From assembly GCF_002949735.1 (NCBI RefSeq), contig NZ_CP026681.1, positions 1-64,000 on the forward strand: a DNA stretch of 64,000 nucleotides, read 5' to 3'. Positions 9,476 to 18,118 of the stretch are shown here, piece by piece (the stretch's first letter is position 1; every line of letters begins with the position of its first letter). The position numbers and the translations under genes were made by a program. Under the pieces are notes generated by a model. That model did no database searches. It was given only the letters and a program-made list of their open reading frames with translations, and had not been told where the DNA came from. The stretch is from Nostoc sp. 'Peltigera membranacea cyanobiont' N6 (GTDB lineage: Bacteria; Cyanobacteriota; Cyanobacteriia; Cyanobacteriales; Nostocaceae).

Positions 9476-9540
9476 TGACTAAAATAACACTTAATTAGCA
9501 AGTTTAGTCAGTGCGAAATATGACTAGTACCGCAAGGCGG

Positions 9541-9579
9541 AATTCAAAATTCAAAATTCAAAATTCAAAATTCAAAATG
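9541..9579. repeat. Short tandem heptamer array (AATTCAA)
   Basis: Five head-to-tail AATTCAA units in the bioD-uppP spacer. Confidence 0.9.
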
Positions 9580-9819
9580 AATACAGCGTAAGCCTTTCGT
9601 TGATTTGAAATGGTAGCTTTATTTACGCTGTGGTGTACTAGTTAAAGAGGTTTTGAAAATAACCAAATAATATTTGTTGCCTAAGGACACATTGCGCGAA
9701 CACACAATATTTTGTATTTATTTAGATGTCATCCAAGTGCCATGTCTTAGTCACAGAAGCGTCACTAACATAAGTTACTTTGTCGGTGTTTGATTAAAAG
9801 TAAATTATTTACGCCTGAT

Positions 9820-10722
9820 ATGATGCTTTCTTTTGTGGTGGCGAGTGCAGTCTGTGGCAATGGTAGTGAAGTGAATCTAGACTTTGCTAATCTTAGCTGG
9901 ATTGACGTAATTATTTTAGGCATCGTTCAGGGAATTACAGAACTACTACCAATTAGCAGTACTGCTCATTTGCGGATAGTACCAACTCTATTGGGACTGA
10001 AAGATCCGGGATCTGCTTTTTCAGCAGCAATGCAGTTAGCTAGCTTGAGCGCGGTTTTAGTTTATTTTTGGCAAGACTTAAAAAAATTAACCGGAGAGAC
10101 AGTTAGAGCAATTAGCGGACAAGATTATCAATCTAGTTCTTTGCAACTGATGTTGGGCTTATTAATTGGAACCTTGCCCATTGCTGTGGCTGGCGTGCTA
10201 CTCAAACCAATTCTTAACGCTTGTAACTCACCGATGCGAGGATTAGTAGTTATCGGTGCGGCTTCAATTATTATGTCAGGATTGCTAGCGATCGCCGAAA
10301 AACGCGGAGGACGCGATCGCACTTTCGACAACCTCACCCTCTGGGATGGCATTTGGGTAGGAGTTGCTCAAGCTTTTGCCCTGATTCCTGGCGTTTCTCG
10401 CTCAGGTTCTACCCTCACTGCTGGGTTATTTTTGGGCATGGAACGGGAGACATCAGCCCGGTTTTCTTTTTTGTTGGGTTTACCAGCCGTGATTTTGGCA
10501 GGTGCTGTGGAACTCCATACTCTTACAAAAGCAGGACTGAGTACAGCCGGTTGGTTGACTTTGTTGGTAGGCTTAATCTCCGCCAGCATTTCCGCTTTTG
10601 CCGCAATTTGGGGACTCCTGCGCTACCTGGAAAAACACAGTACCTTGATTTTTGTTTTCTACCGTTTGGCGATGGGTGTATTTTTGATAGTTGCTGTGAT
10701 GGCTGGTTGGTTGCAGAATTGA
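9820..10722 (+). CDS. uppP: Undecaprenyl-diphosphatase UppP/BacA
   Basis: An integral membrane enzyme that recycles undecaprenyl pyrophosphate to the monophosphate carrier for cell-wall precursors; it also gives bacitracin tolerance. Both signature motifs are present: QGITELLPISSTAH near the N-terminus and PGVSRSGST in the middle, with several hydrophobic helices. The reading frame is open from a TTG at 9790, but ATG at 9820 (MMLSFVV) is the more likely start because it begins directly with a hydrophobic segment. Confidence 0.95.
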   Translation: MMLSFVVASAVCGNGSEVNLDFANLSWIDVIILGIVQGITELLPISSTAHLRIVPTLLGLKDPGSAFSAAMQLASLSAVLVYFWQDLKKLTGETVRAISGQDYQSSSLQLMLGLLIGTLPIAVAGVLLKPILNACNSPMRGLVVIGAASIIMSGLLAIAEKRGGRDRTFDNLTLWDGIWVGVAQAFALIPGVSRSGSTLTAGLFLGMERETSARFSFLLGLPAVILAGAVELHTLTKAGLSTAGWLTLLVGLISASISAFAAIWGLLRYLEKHSTLIFVFYRLAMGVFLIVAVMAGWLQN

Positions 10723-10760
10723 TTTTCACAAAATCGGCAAGCATCCGATCTCTTCAAGGT

Positions 10761-10871
10761 GTGTCTGGGATAGCCAACCGCCGCAGGCATCGCTCTTTGG
10801 AAAAAACTTTTTGGTTTACTGGTGAAGAAGATTCGGATGATGATTCTTCGCCATTTCCTACGATAAACTAA
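10761..10871 (+). CDS. Possible small protein (36 residues)
   Basis: A short frame from GTG, 38 bp after uppP, codes for a basic start (ANRRRHRSLEKTFWF) and an acidic tail (TGEEDSDDDSSPFPTIN). Composition looks protein-like and the stop falls just before a MITE-like element. There is no clear ribosome-binding site and I do not recognise it, so it may also be a chance frame. Confidence 0.3.
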   Translation: MSGIANRRRHRSLEKTFWFTGEEDSDDDSSPFPTIN

Positions 10872-10873
10872 GT

Positions 10874-11001
10874 TAGGGACTGAAAAATAAAAAAATATAC
10901 CAAATATTTCTTGTGGGATGGGCATCTTGCCCGTCCTAATATTCGTGACGGGCAAGATGCCCATCCCACAAATGGATAATTTATTTCTTGGAAAGCCCTT
11001 A
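10874..11001. repeat. MITE-like element with terminal inverted repeats, copy 2
   Basis: Same ends as the element at 1758-1855 (TAGGGACT... and ...GGAAAGCCCTTA) but with a longer internal hairpin: 23-bp arms that begin GTGGGATGGGCATCTTGCCC and pair exactly. It lies between uppP and the M20 gene. The two copies differ mainly by this hairpin, which looks like a duplication of the shorter palindrome. Confidence 0.75.
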
Positions 11002-11029
11002 GCTGTACTTAAACTAGCTTATCTTCATA

Positions 11030-12247
11030 ATGGTTTCTACCTTTCCCAATTCCTCTTCTGTCGATCTATCTCGCATCCGGTTGGCAATTCGCTCATTGCA
11101 ACCGCAATTAGTAGAGTGGCGGCGGCGATTGCATCAACAACCAGAGTTGGGTTTTCAAGAAAAACTGACGGCTGAGTTTGTATCACAAAAGCTGCAAGAG
11201 TGGGGAATTGAGCATCAAACTGGCATTGCTCACACTGGCATTGTTGCCATCATTAAAGGTAACAAACAAGGTGCAAAGAAAGTTTTAGCGATTCGGGCAG
11301 ATATGGATGCTTTGCCAATCCAAGAACTGAACGAAGTGCCTTACAAATCGCAGCATGATGGAGTGATGCACGCTTGTGGACATGATGGACATACTGCGAT
11401 CGCATTAGGTACAGCTTACTATCTTCAGCAGCATCGCCAAGACTTCTCTGGTATCGTGAAAATTATCTTCCAGCCAGCAGAAGAATCACCCGGTGGTGCA
11501 AAGCCGATGATTGAAGCTGGAGTTCTGAAAAATCCTGATGTTGACGCAATTATTGGTTTGCATTTGTGGAATAATTTACCCTTGGGAACAGTGGGTGTAC
11601 GGGCTGGGGCGTTGATGGCTGCTGTGGAGTGCTTTAACTGCACAATTTTGGGCAAAGGTGGACACGGCGCACTACCCCATCAAACTATTGACTCTGTAGT
11701 AGTTGCTGCCCAAATTGTAAATGCTTTGCAAACCATTGTCGCTCGGAATGTGAATCCTATTGATTCAGCTGTGGTAACGGTGGGCGAACTTCATGCTGGA
11801 ACCAAGCGGAATGTGATTGCTGATACAGCGAGAATGAGTGCTACTGTCAGGTATTTTAATCCTAGTTTGAAAGGCTTTTTTAACCAGCGTGTCGAGCAGA
11901 TTATTGCTGGAATTTGTCAAAGTCATGGTGCGAGTTATGACTTAGAATACTGGGCACTTTATCCACCAGTAATTAATGATATTAAGATAGCGGAATTAGT
12001 GCGAACTGTAGCAGAAGAAGTGGTAGAAACACAGTTGGGAATTGTTCCAGAATGCCAAACTATGGCTGCTGAGGATATGTCATTTTTCTTGCAAGAGGTT
12101 CCTGGTTGCTATTTCTTTTTAGGTTCTGCCAATCCAGAGAAAGATTTGGCATATCCTCATCATCATCCCCGGTTTGATTTTGACGAGACGGCTTTGGGAA
12201 TGGGTGTGGAAATATTTGTTAGATGCGTGGAGAAGTTTTTTAGTTGA
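11030..12247 (+). CDS. M20-family amidohydrolase (N-acyl-amino-acid/IAA-type)
   Basis: A zinc-type hydrolase of 405 residues that removes the acyl group from N-acyl amino acids or related amides. Metal-ligand motifs are RADMDALPI, the Cys/His stretch MHACGHDGHTA and PAEESPGGAKPMIEAG, followed by the HxxPxxD-like region near the C-terminus (YPHHHPRFDFDE). This is the M20D (hippurate/IAA-amino acid hydrolase-like) branch. The precise substrate cannot be read from sequence. It stands alone on its strand after a MITE-like element. Confidence 0.92.
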   Translation: MVSTFPNSSSVDLSRIRLAIRSLQPQLVEWRRRLHQQPELGFQEKLTAEFVSQKLQEWGIEHQTGIAHTGIVAIIKGNKQGAKKVLAIRADMDALPIQELNEVPYKSQHDGVMHACGHDGHTAIALGTAYYLQQHRQDFSGIVKIIFQPAEESPGGAKPMIEAGVLKNPDVDAIIGLHLWNNLPLGTVGVRAGALMAAVECFNCTILGKGGHGALPHQTIDSVVVAAQIVNALQTIVARNVNPIDSAVVTVGELHAGTKRNVIADTARMSATVRYFNPSLKGFFNQRVEQIIAGICQSHGASYDLEYWALYPPVINDIKIAELVRTVAEEVVETQLGIVPECQTMAAEDMSFFLQEVPGCYFFLGSANPEKDLAYPHHHPRFDFDETALGMGVEIFVRCVEKFFS

Positions 12248-12397
12248 GTGGGAAATTCTCAAAAGTGCCCTTCCTAATGCTTCTAGCTTTTCCTTATCCT
12301 TACTCAAACGCCGAAATCGATTGAGCCACTCGCATGTCCGTTCTACAATCCATCGTTTTGGCGATCGCTCAAATGTTTTTGAGTGCCTTTGAATCAC
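12248..12397 (-). pseudogene. IS5-type transposase remnant (C-terminal end)
   Basis: The minus strand codes for SKTFERSPKRWIVERTCEWL and then NRFRRLSKDKE, which is the C-terminal signature of IS5-family DDE transposases (the Glu in RWIVERT is the last catalytic residue). Only about 50 residues remain; upstream sequence (12398-12580) shows no more transposase. It overlaps the end of the M20 gene closely. A decayed insertion. Confidence 0.75.
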
Positions 12398-12739
12398 CTC
12401 AGCACGAACCTGTTCTCCACAAAGAAAGCTTGACGGCTTGAGCAGATTTTTCTCCCGAATAGCCCAAAATCCCTATTAGGGATTAAAACTGAACTCTCAA
12501 ACCCAGGTGAGGTTGTTGCAGCAATTATAATACCGACTACTGCATAAGACGGACTGAGGGTATCATCCATCTCAGGTAAGATTTTGACCGTTAACCAATT
12601 TCAAAAATCAAATATAAATCCTGATATTAGGGACAAAAGTAACCACTTAAACATGACTTTTTTCACAGGCGTGTGCTTAATGGCTTCGATTAGATTGAGT
12701 ACATACAAATCAAGTAATACAAAGTATATTACAAGATAT
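12398..12739. other. Spacer without a recognised gene
   Basis: 342 bases between the transposase remnant and the small secreted protein. It is open in one frame upstream of 12740, but those residues do not look like a conserved N-terminus. Possibly more eroded IS sequence and the promoter of the next gene. Confidence 0.4.
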
Positions 12740-13060
12740 ATGAACCGCTTGAAATCCATTCTACTTGGAAGCTTATTAGCAGTTGCTTCAATTACTGCTA
12801 TTTCTCAAAATGCTAATGCTGCTGAATTTAAATCCGATCGCGATCGTTTTAATCATGATACTGTAGCTTTTAATAACAGCAAAGTCCAACACGAACGTCA
12901 AGTCCGCGAACAACGCGCTCGTGAATTGCGCGAACGTCAAGCTCGCGAACAACGCGCTCGTGAATTACGCGAACGTCAAGCCCGTCAATTGCGCGAACGT
13001 CAAGCCCGCGAACAACGCGCTCGTGAATTACGCGAACGTCAAGCTCGTTTTCATCACTAA
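12740..13060 (+). CDS. Small secreted Arg/Glu-rich repeat protein
   Basis: A 106-residue protein from ATG 12740 (MNRLKSILLGSLLAVASI), with a clean signal peptide ending near NANAAEF. The mature part is mostly an imperfect 13-residue repeat, REQRARELRERQA, giving a highly charged helix. An in-frame start at 12584 would add 52 residues before the signal peptide and is unlikely. A rho-independent terminator follows at 13091. Function unknown; a periplasmic charged-helix protein. Confidence 0.7.
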   Translation: MNRLKSILLGSLLAVASITAISQNANAAEFKSDRDRFNHDTVAFNNSKVQHERQVREQRARELRERQAREQRARELRERQARQLRERQAREQRARELRERQARFHH

Positions 13061-13090
13061 GCTGTAAATTTCCCCTTATATAACCTTTAA

Positions 13091-13116
13091 GGAGAGTGCC
13101 AATACTCTCCTTTTTT
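13091..13116 (+). terminator. Rho-independent terminator
   Basis: The stem GGAGAGT/ACTCTCC is followed by TTTTTT, 30 bp after the stop of the Arg-rich secreted protein gene. Confidence 0.85.
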
Positions 13117-13257
13117 GGTATAAATTTACTCAAATCAATACCATTATTATCCTTACAATAAATCTCTTAAATATCTTCGGATATAGTTTTCTATCGGCTC
13201 AAATATTTTACAAAGTTAAATTAAAACTTAGAGCATATTTATAAATTAAATATGAAG

Positions 13258-13362
13258 TAGGGTGTGCTACGGCTGTATAGGTTTTGAGGGTTTGATAAAG
13301 TCTAATTCAGCCGTAACGCAACATATTTCAGGTGCGTTACGCGCTGCTTTAATGCACCCTAA
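13258..13362. repeat. Dispersed element with TAGGGTG...CACCCTA ends, copy 1
   Basis: Bordered by TAGGGTGTGC and GCACCCTA and carrying inner inverted repeats (CTACGGCTG / CAGCCGTAAC and GGTGCGTTACG). A shorter relative is at 26457-26532. It fills part of the 13117-13546 spacer, where I see no gene. Confidence 0.65.
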
Positions 13363-13546
13363 AATTTAAGGTTTACTTTATAAATGGCCTCTTAAATAAT
13401 GATTATCTGCTTGATAGAGAATGTTATACCTAGTACTGTTGATAGTGCAAAGAATCTTTGCATTTAATCCGCTATAAAAACATCCTATAAAACAGTTCGC
13501 TACAATTACTATAGTATTTGATTGTTGAAGAGTTCTAACATTTATT

Positions 13547-13909
13547 ATGGTAAGACGTTTCCCCATAGTTGCTGCCACCTTTATGGTTGCCAGCGTTAGT
13601 CTAGCTACACTTTTGGGCGTTGCAGCTCCCGCTTCAGCCCAGGAGATAATCACTTGTTCAAGCAATAATAATCAGAGGAATACTTGTTCAATACCTAGTA
13701 GAGGCAGAGTCAGGCTTGTTAGACAATTGTCTAATGCCACTTGTAGAGGAAATTGGGGGTATAGGAATAATCGTGTTTGGGTGAGAAATGGTTGCCGGGC
13801 TGAGTTTTCAGTTGGCGATCGCAGAAATGGCAGGTATGACAGAAATGACAGAAACGATCGGTATGACAGAAATGACAGAAACGATCGGTATGACAGAAAT
13901 GATAGATAG
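13547..13909 (+). CDS. Secreted DUF3011-like protein with Arg/Asp/Asn repeat tail
   Basis: A 120-residue protein with a signal peptide (residues 1-31, ending PASAQE) and a four-cysteine domain (ITCSS, NTCSI, NATCRGNWGY, VRNGCRAEF) that fits the DUF3011 family. The tail is a low-complexity repeat of RYDRNDRND from a 27-bp DNA unit. It lies close to another small secreted repeat protein (12740). Function unknown; probably periplasmic or extracellular. Confidence 0.75.
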   Translation: MVRRFPIVAATFMVASVSLATLLGVAAPASAQEIITCSSNNNQRNTCSIPSRGRVRLVRQLSNATCRGNWGYRNNRVWVRNGCRAEFSVGDRRNGRYDRNDRNDRYDRNDRNDRYDRNDR

Positions 13910-13989
13910 GAAATTGGGCATTTGGGGTCATCGTACCGAGCAAAACAAGTGGTAGCTAAAATTGTTTAGACTACCACCAGGCCAAATAG

Positions 13990-14093
13990 GATCTTGGCGT
14001 TGCTGAATCACGGGATGATTTTGTTTAATGCGGAATAGTTTTTCGATGCTTCCAACTGCCAATTCATCTCGCAAATATGCAACGCCAAAATCT
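13990..14093. repeat. MITE-like element (GATCTTGGCGTTGC ends)
   Basis: The left end GATCTTGGCGTTGCTGAATC and the inverted right end (minus strand GATTTTGGCGTTGCATATTT) are imperfect terminal inverted repeats about 30 bp long. The minus strand has a 50-codon open frame across it, which I treat as chance. It lies between two converging genes. Confidence 0.6.
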
Positions 14094-14112
14094 TAACCGT
14101 CACGAGCGATCG

Positions 14113-15330
14113 CTAATAAAGAGATGCCAACACCTTATCTGCTGCTGCCCGGAATGCAGTTGCAGCGCCAGCGCTCATATCTCGTGGCGCACATATACGA
14201 TTTCTCACGTATGCGAGTGTAATGGCTCCAATCGCAGCCACAGTCGGATCGGCGTTGTCTTTGCCACCCACGCGCCCCCACGGTAATGCTGCACCATTGC
14301 CATTAATGAGATAGTCAGCCAGCAATCTGAGGTGAAAATCAACTGCTTCTTTCACGGCTGTTGTGTCGCCATTAACCGCCAATGCTTGAACCCCGGAGTT
14401 TTTTAGGATGTCTCCTAAAGCAACTTCTCGGTTATCAGTCAATCTCTCGGCCGCTTCTGCCCGAAATTGGATTTCTTGGCTAGTTGCTGGATCTGGGGGT
14501 AAAGGATTACCGATTGGTGTCACACCCCATCGGCGACGCAGAAGTAAATTATTGGTGGTATCATCCGATTTGACGCGGTGATAGGCGGGACGCTGTTTCA
14601 GTGCTTCAAACCAAGCATTGATGAGAGGATAGCGGGGATTTCCCTTGAGGTGATATCCTCGATAAACAGGTAAGTTAGCCGCCAATCTGTCTAGATGGGG
14701 GCTATAGGTAATATCTACCACGCTAAATGTGGATAAAAAGTAGGGGCCAGAATACTTTCCGAGAAGTTGCTCAAGTTCGTCTAATTTAGCTTCAAAAGCT
14801 ACCTGTAAGCTGGCTAATTCATGAGGATCTTCAGGGGCTTGTCGGAGGAATTTGTAAGCGATATCTCTAACACCATTGGTTTCAGCATCTTCAAGCCACT
14901 GCCTAGCAATGGCGTTTTCTTGTGGATCTTCAGGAAGCAAAGTTGGCCCAAATTGTTCTTCTAATGCTAACAGAATCTCTTTGGATTCATAGACTAACTT
15001 GCCCTCAATTTTGGCAGCCGGGACAAGGGTTGTAGGAACTAAATCAGTATACCATTTAGGCTTGTTAGTCAAGTCGATAAACTCGGTCGCAAAGGGGATT
15101 TCTTTTTCTTCGAGAGCAAACCAAACCCGTTCGCAAAATGGACACCAAGAGTTAGTATCGCGGTAGAGCAATACTGGTGGTTCGGTATTTGGCGGCAGTT
15201 TATGAAGACTGCTAGGAATGGGAGCAGTAGAAGGGGATTGGCCTGGTCTACGCACCCGTCGAGCAGGGGTATTTTTTTGGGCAATTTCTAACAGATGTTC
15301 CCAATTAGATACTGTGTCTTGAATTGACAT
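14113..15330 (-). CDS. Glutathione S-transferase family protein with C-terminal extension
   Basis: A 405-residue protein. Residues about 52-130 form the thioredoxin-like GST domain with a CPFC active site (Cys63, Cys66) and VPAAKI before the cis-Pro region; 130-260 form the helical GST domain. The CxxC is like glutaredoxin-type or dehydroascorbate-reductase-type GSTs, so thiol-transferase or reductase activity is more likely than plain conjugation. The last 130 residues (from about 275) are an extra helical region found in plant and cyanobacterial relatives. Monocistronic as far as can be seen. Confidence 0.88.
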   Translation of the reverse strand: MSIQDTVSNWEHLLEIAQKNTPARRVRRPGQSPSTAPIPSSLHKLPPNTEPPVLLYRDTNSWCPFCERVWFALEEKEIPFATEFIDLTNKPKWYTDLVPTTLVPAAKIEGKLVYESKEILLALEEQFGPTLLPEDPQENAIARQWLEDAETNGVRDIAYKFLRQAPEDPHELASLQVAFEAKLDELEQLLGKYSGPYFLSTFSVVDITYSPHLDRLAANLPVYRGYHLKGNPRYPLINAWFEALKQRPAYHRVKSDDTTNNLLLRRRWGVTPIGNPLPPDPATSQEIQFRAEAAERLTDNREVALGDILKNSGVQALAVNGDTTAVKEAVDFHLRLLADYLINGNGAALPWGRVGGKDNADPTVAAIGAITLAYVRNRICAPRDMSAGAATAFRAAADKVLASLY

Positions 15331-15589
15331 ATTTCACCTTAACAAATTTATGACTCTTGAATAATTGAGATGGTGGGATGGAAATATAGATAAACATTGG
15401 CAGGAAAAATTCATCCGTCAATATTTAGAACTTCAATCTAAAATATGCACAGATATGCATAAAGATGTCTGCTACAATGCAAATTAGCAAACTCTTTCTA
15501 GATAGCAGTCCTGAAGTTAGAAACTGGTATGTCTATTACCATGCTTATAACTTTTAAACAGATTAAAACTTAATTATTCAACTCATGTC

Positions 15590-15628
15590 ATTAACTACGG
15601 TAAATATACAGTTTTACCGGAGTTAATG
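15590..15628. repeat. Intergenic hairpin between chrA and the GST gene
   Basis: ATTAACTACGGTAAA pairs with TTTTACCGGAGTTAAT around an 8-nt loop (one mismatch). It lies after the 3' end of the minus-strand chrA gene and could end its transcript, although no T-run follows. The rest of 15331-15777 holds only a short GACTCCT repeat (about 15730-15750). Confidence 0.5.
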
Positions 15629-15777
15629 GAAATTATCACATGAAAATAGTTTGAAAGCAAGATTTAACATTGGCTTGTTGAAGAAGCTCCAGCGAAGGGC
15701 ATAAGACTGTTGGCGGATCAATCCAACTGAATTCTGACTCCTGACTCCTGAATTCTGTTTTGATAAAATATGCAATT

Positions 15778-16998
15778 TCAACGAGTGTAGCCCAAGAGGG
15801 AAGCGCCCCATCCAATAAAAGCGCTACCAAAGACTAGCCATGCAGCATTGATGCGGAAGTGAATGGCTAAAATCGCAGAGACGATCGCGATCGCCAAGGC
15901 GAGAAAATCTACAAATGGGGCTTGTGGTAATGTTAAAGTGGCTGCCCCAAGTTGCAGGGTGGTAACAACCATTAGCGCTACAGCACTAACATTCACAGCA
16001 TCCAAAAATGCTCTAGTCCAAGAAGAGGCCCGTAAGCGGGGAATTAAGGGATTCAGGGCAGCAACGAAAACAAAAGAAGGTAGAAAAATTCCGATTGTGG
16101 CAACAATTGCGCCAGGTATACCAGCAATGATATAACCTATAAATGTAGCAGTAGAAAGTACTGGCCCAGGAGTAAATTGACCAATTGCGATCGCATCTAA
16201 TAACTGTTGTTGTGTCAGCCAGCCGTATTCTTCAACTAATCCCCCTTGGATAAAAGCCACCAAAAGGTAGCCACCACCAAACAAGACACTACCGACTTTG
16301 AGAAAAAACCAACCCAACTGCCATAAAGAAACGTTGGTTACAGTAGATGCGGTAGCTACCGATGCCGCAACAACCGTTGATGCCTTTAAAGTCGCACCTG
16401 TGCTGAGACTAGCAATCAGAAAGTTAGCTTTGTCTCCTGATTTGTCGTTTTTATTACGAGAATGTAACCAAACCATACCTAGGAATCCCCCAATTAATAG
16501 GGCAATTACTTCATTTAATTTGAATAATAATGTCATTAACCCCACAGCTAAAGCGATCGCTAGTAATTGGCGAGTTTTCACAGACTTTTTTGCCAAACCC
16601 CAGAGGGCATTGATAATGATTGCTAAAACAGCCGATTTAATGCCATAGAGTAAGGGAGCAACTTGAGGTAGAGTACCGTAGGTAACATAAACCCAAGCAA
16701 ACCCACCAGTAATTAAAACCGCAGGTAAGACAAAACAGACACCTGACACAATCAGTCCCAACCATCCTGCATAGATGTATCCTATATGAATAGCTATTTC
16801 TGTAGAATTTGGCCCAGGAATTAGGTTAGTTGCGCCCAGCAAATCCAGAAAATGCTCCCTTGTCAACCACTGACGACGCTTAACCACTTCATCTTCAATC
16901 ATGGCGATATGGGCAACCGGGCCCCCAAAACCGATAACGCCCAGTTTAAAAAACAGTTTGGCGAGTTCGCCCAAACGACTTGGTGCTGAGTTAGTCAT
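15778..16998 (-). CDS. chrA: Chromate transporter ChrA (two-domain CHR family)
   Basis: A 406-residue membrane protein with two homologous CHR halves. The first carries FFKLGVIGFGGPVAHIA and LLGATNLIPGPNSTEIAIHIG, the second FFLKVGSVLFGGGYLLVAFI and AIAIGQFTPGPVLSTATFIGY, as in long-chain ChrA proteins that pump chromate out of the cell. The linker between halves (about residues 185-225) is Ser/Thr/Ala rich. Substrate is inferred from family; some members may carry sulphate-like anions. Confidence 0.93.
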   Translation of the reverse strand: MTNSAPSRLGELAKLFFKLGVIGFGGPVAHIAMIEDEVVKRRQWLTREHFLDLLGATNLIPGPNSTEIAIHIGYIYAGWLGLIVSGVCFVLPAVLITGGFAWVYVTYGTLPQVAPLLYGIKSAVLAIIINALWGLAKKSVKTRQLLAIALAVGLMTLLFKLNEVIALLIGGFLGMVWLHSRNKNDKSGDKANFLIASLSTGATLKASTVVAASVATASTVTNVSLWQLGWFFLKVGSVLFGGGYLLVAFIQGGLVEEYGWLTQQQLLDAIAIGQFTPGPVLSTATFIGYIIAGIPGAIVATIGIFLPSFVFVAALNPLIPRLRASSWTRAFLDAVNVSAVALMVVTTLQLGAATLTLPQAPFVDFLALAIAIVSAILAIHFRINAAWLVFGSAFIGWGASLLGYTR

Positions 16999-17235
16999 CT
17001 TTGCTAGGTAATATTTTTCATCAACTTCTAGACTATTAGCTCAAGTTATCACTAACTTTTTTAATCTTGCTCACAAAATACACTGTTTAGATAGTCTTAA
17101 CGTAGTATGTTGGCAATTCCGTTCAAAATTTAGGATTTTCCTTAATCAAAATTCTGTAAAGTTAGCCCATATCATTTGTCTATATGAGATAATTTCCTAT
17201 TAATTATTTTTTCCCATAAAGGAAATTAGCTCAAT

Positions 17236-17973
17236 ATGCGTATGCAGCAAGTATCAAGCCATAATATAGAGTTACCAATTCATCTTTATGCTAAAACAAT
17301 TGCTCGGTGTTTAATTGTCGCAGTTATCTGCCTCACCTTAGCAGGCGTTCTAAGTACCTATTTCTTGCTTACAGAGTTTTCGTTCCCAGCTAGCAAATGG
17401 TTTTACAACCTATTTAGCTTAGATGAAGAATTGAATATTCCTGCCTGGTATTCTGCATTCTCTCTATTATTTTGTTCGGGATTACTTAAAACAATTACCG
17501 CTATTAAGAAGGAAGACCGCTATTTCTCTCAGTGGAAAATATTATATTTTATATTTTTATATTTGAGTTTTGATGAAGCATTTAGTTTCCACGAGATTTT
17601 GATAATTCCGTCAGTGCGAGAATGGCTTCATCTCAATCCTATATTTTACCAAACCTGGGTTATACCGGGTGCTATTTTATTGGTATTTTTTGCATTTAAA
17701 TATCTAAAATTTTGGCTCCATCTCCCTCACAAGACTCGGTATTTATTTCTGATTGCCGCAGTTGTTTATGTTAGTGGAACTTTAGGCATGGAAATGGTAG
17801 GTGGACTTTTGAGAGAAGATTTTGGGCGACTCAGCCTAATAACCTTAATTGGCATAGTTGTTGAAGAATTTTTAGAAATGGCTGGAATTGTAATTTTTAT
17901 TTATGCGCTGCTAGCTTACCTGAGCAGTTTGAGAACAAAACTTCAACTGAAAATCTATATTTCTGAAAATTAA
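17236..17973 (+). CDS. Multi-pass membrane protein of unknown function
   Basis: 245 residues with about six hydrophobic segments. Acidic and His residues are placed inside or next to helices (LSFDEAFSFHE about residue 113, GMEMVGG about 180, IVVEEFLEMAGI about 205), a pattern that suggests a metal site or a membrane hydrolase. I do not recognise the family. A purine-rich AAAGGAAAT lies before the ATG. It precedes a luciferase-like monooxygenase by 145 bp on the same strand. Confidence 0.7.
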   Translation: MRMQQVSSHNIELPIHLYAKTIARCLIVAVICLTLAGVLSTYFLLTEFSFPASKWFYNLFSLDEELNIPAWYSAFSLLFCSGLLKTITAIKKEDRYFSQWKILYFIFLYLSFDEAFSFHEILIIPSVREWLHLNPIFYQTWVIPGAILLVFFAFKYLKFWLHLPHKTRYLFLIAAVVYVSGTLGMEMVGGLLREDFGRLSLITLIGIVVEEFLEMAGIVIFIYALLAYLSSLRTKLQLKIYISEN

Positions 17974-18118
17974 TTTGAACAATTCGTAGTTCTTAATAAC
18001 ACTGCCAACGATTCATGCTTATCTTTAATTACAACACAAATTCCGTTCATTAACTTGCATTTTAAGTTTTGTTTTGCTCTATAGTGCATAATTGAATCGC
18101 AATTTAAAATTTGTCTGA

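Noticed and set aside
10353..10760. Long plus-strand frame inside uppP
   Set aside because: It is an out-of-frame shadow of uppP; only the part after the uppP stop was kept, as a doubtful small gene.
12870..13133. Minus-strand frame opposite the Arg-rich repeat gene
   Set aside because: Repeat shadow with no start signal; the plus strand has a clear signal peptide and terminator.
13990..14093. Minus-strand 50-codon frame (GVAYLRDELAVGS...)
   Set aside because: It has no good start and lies entirely inside an inverted-repeat element.
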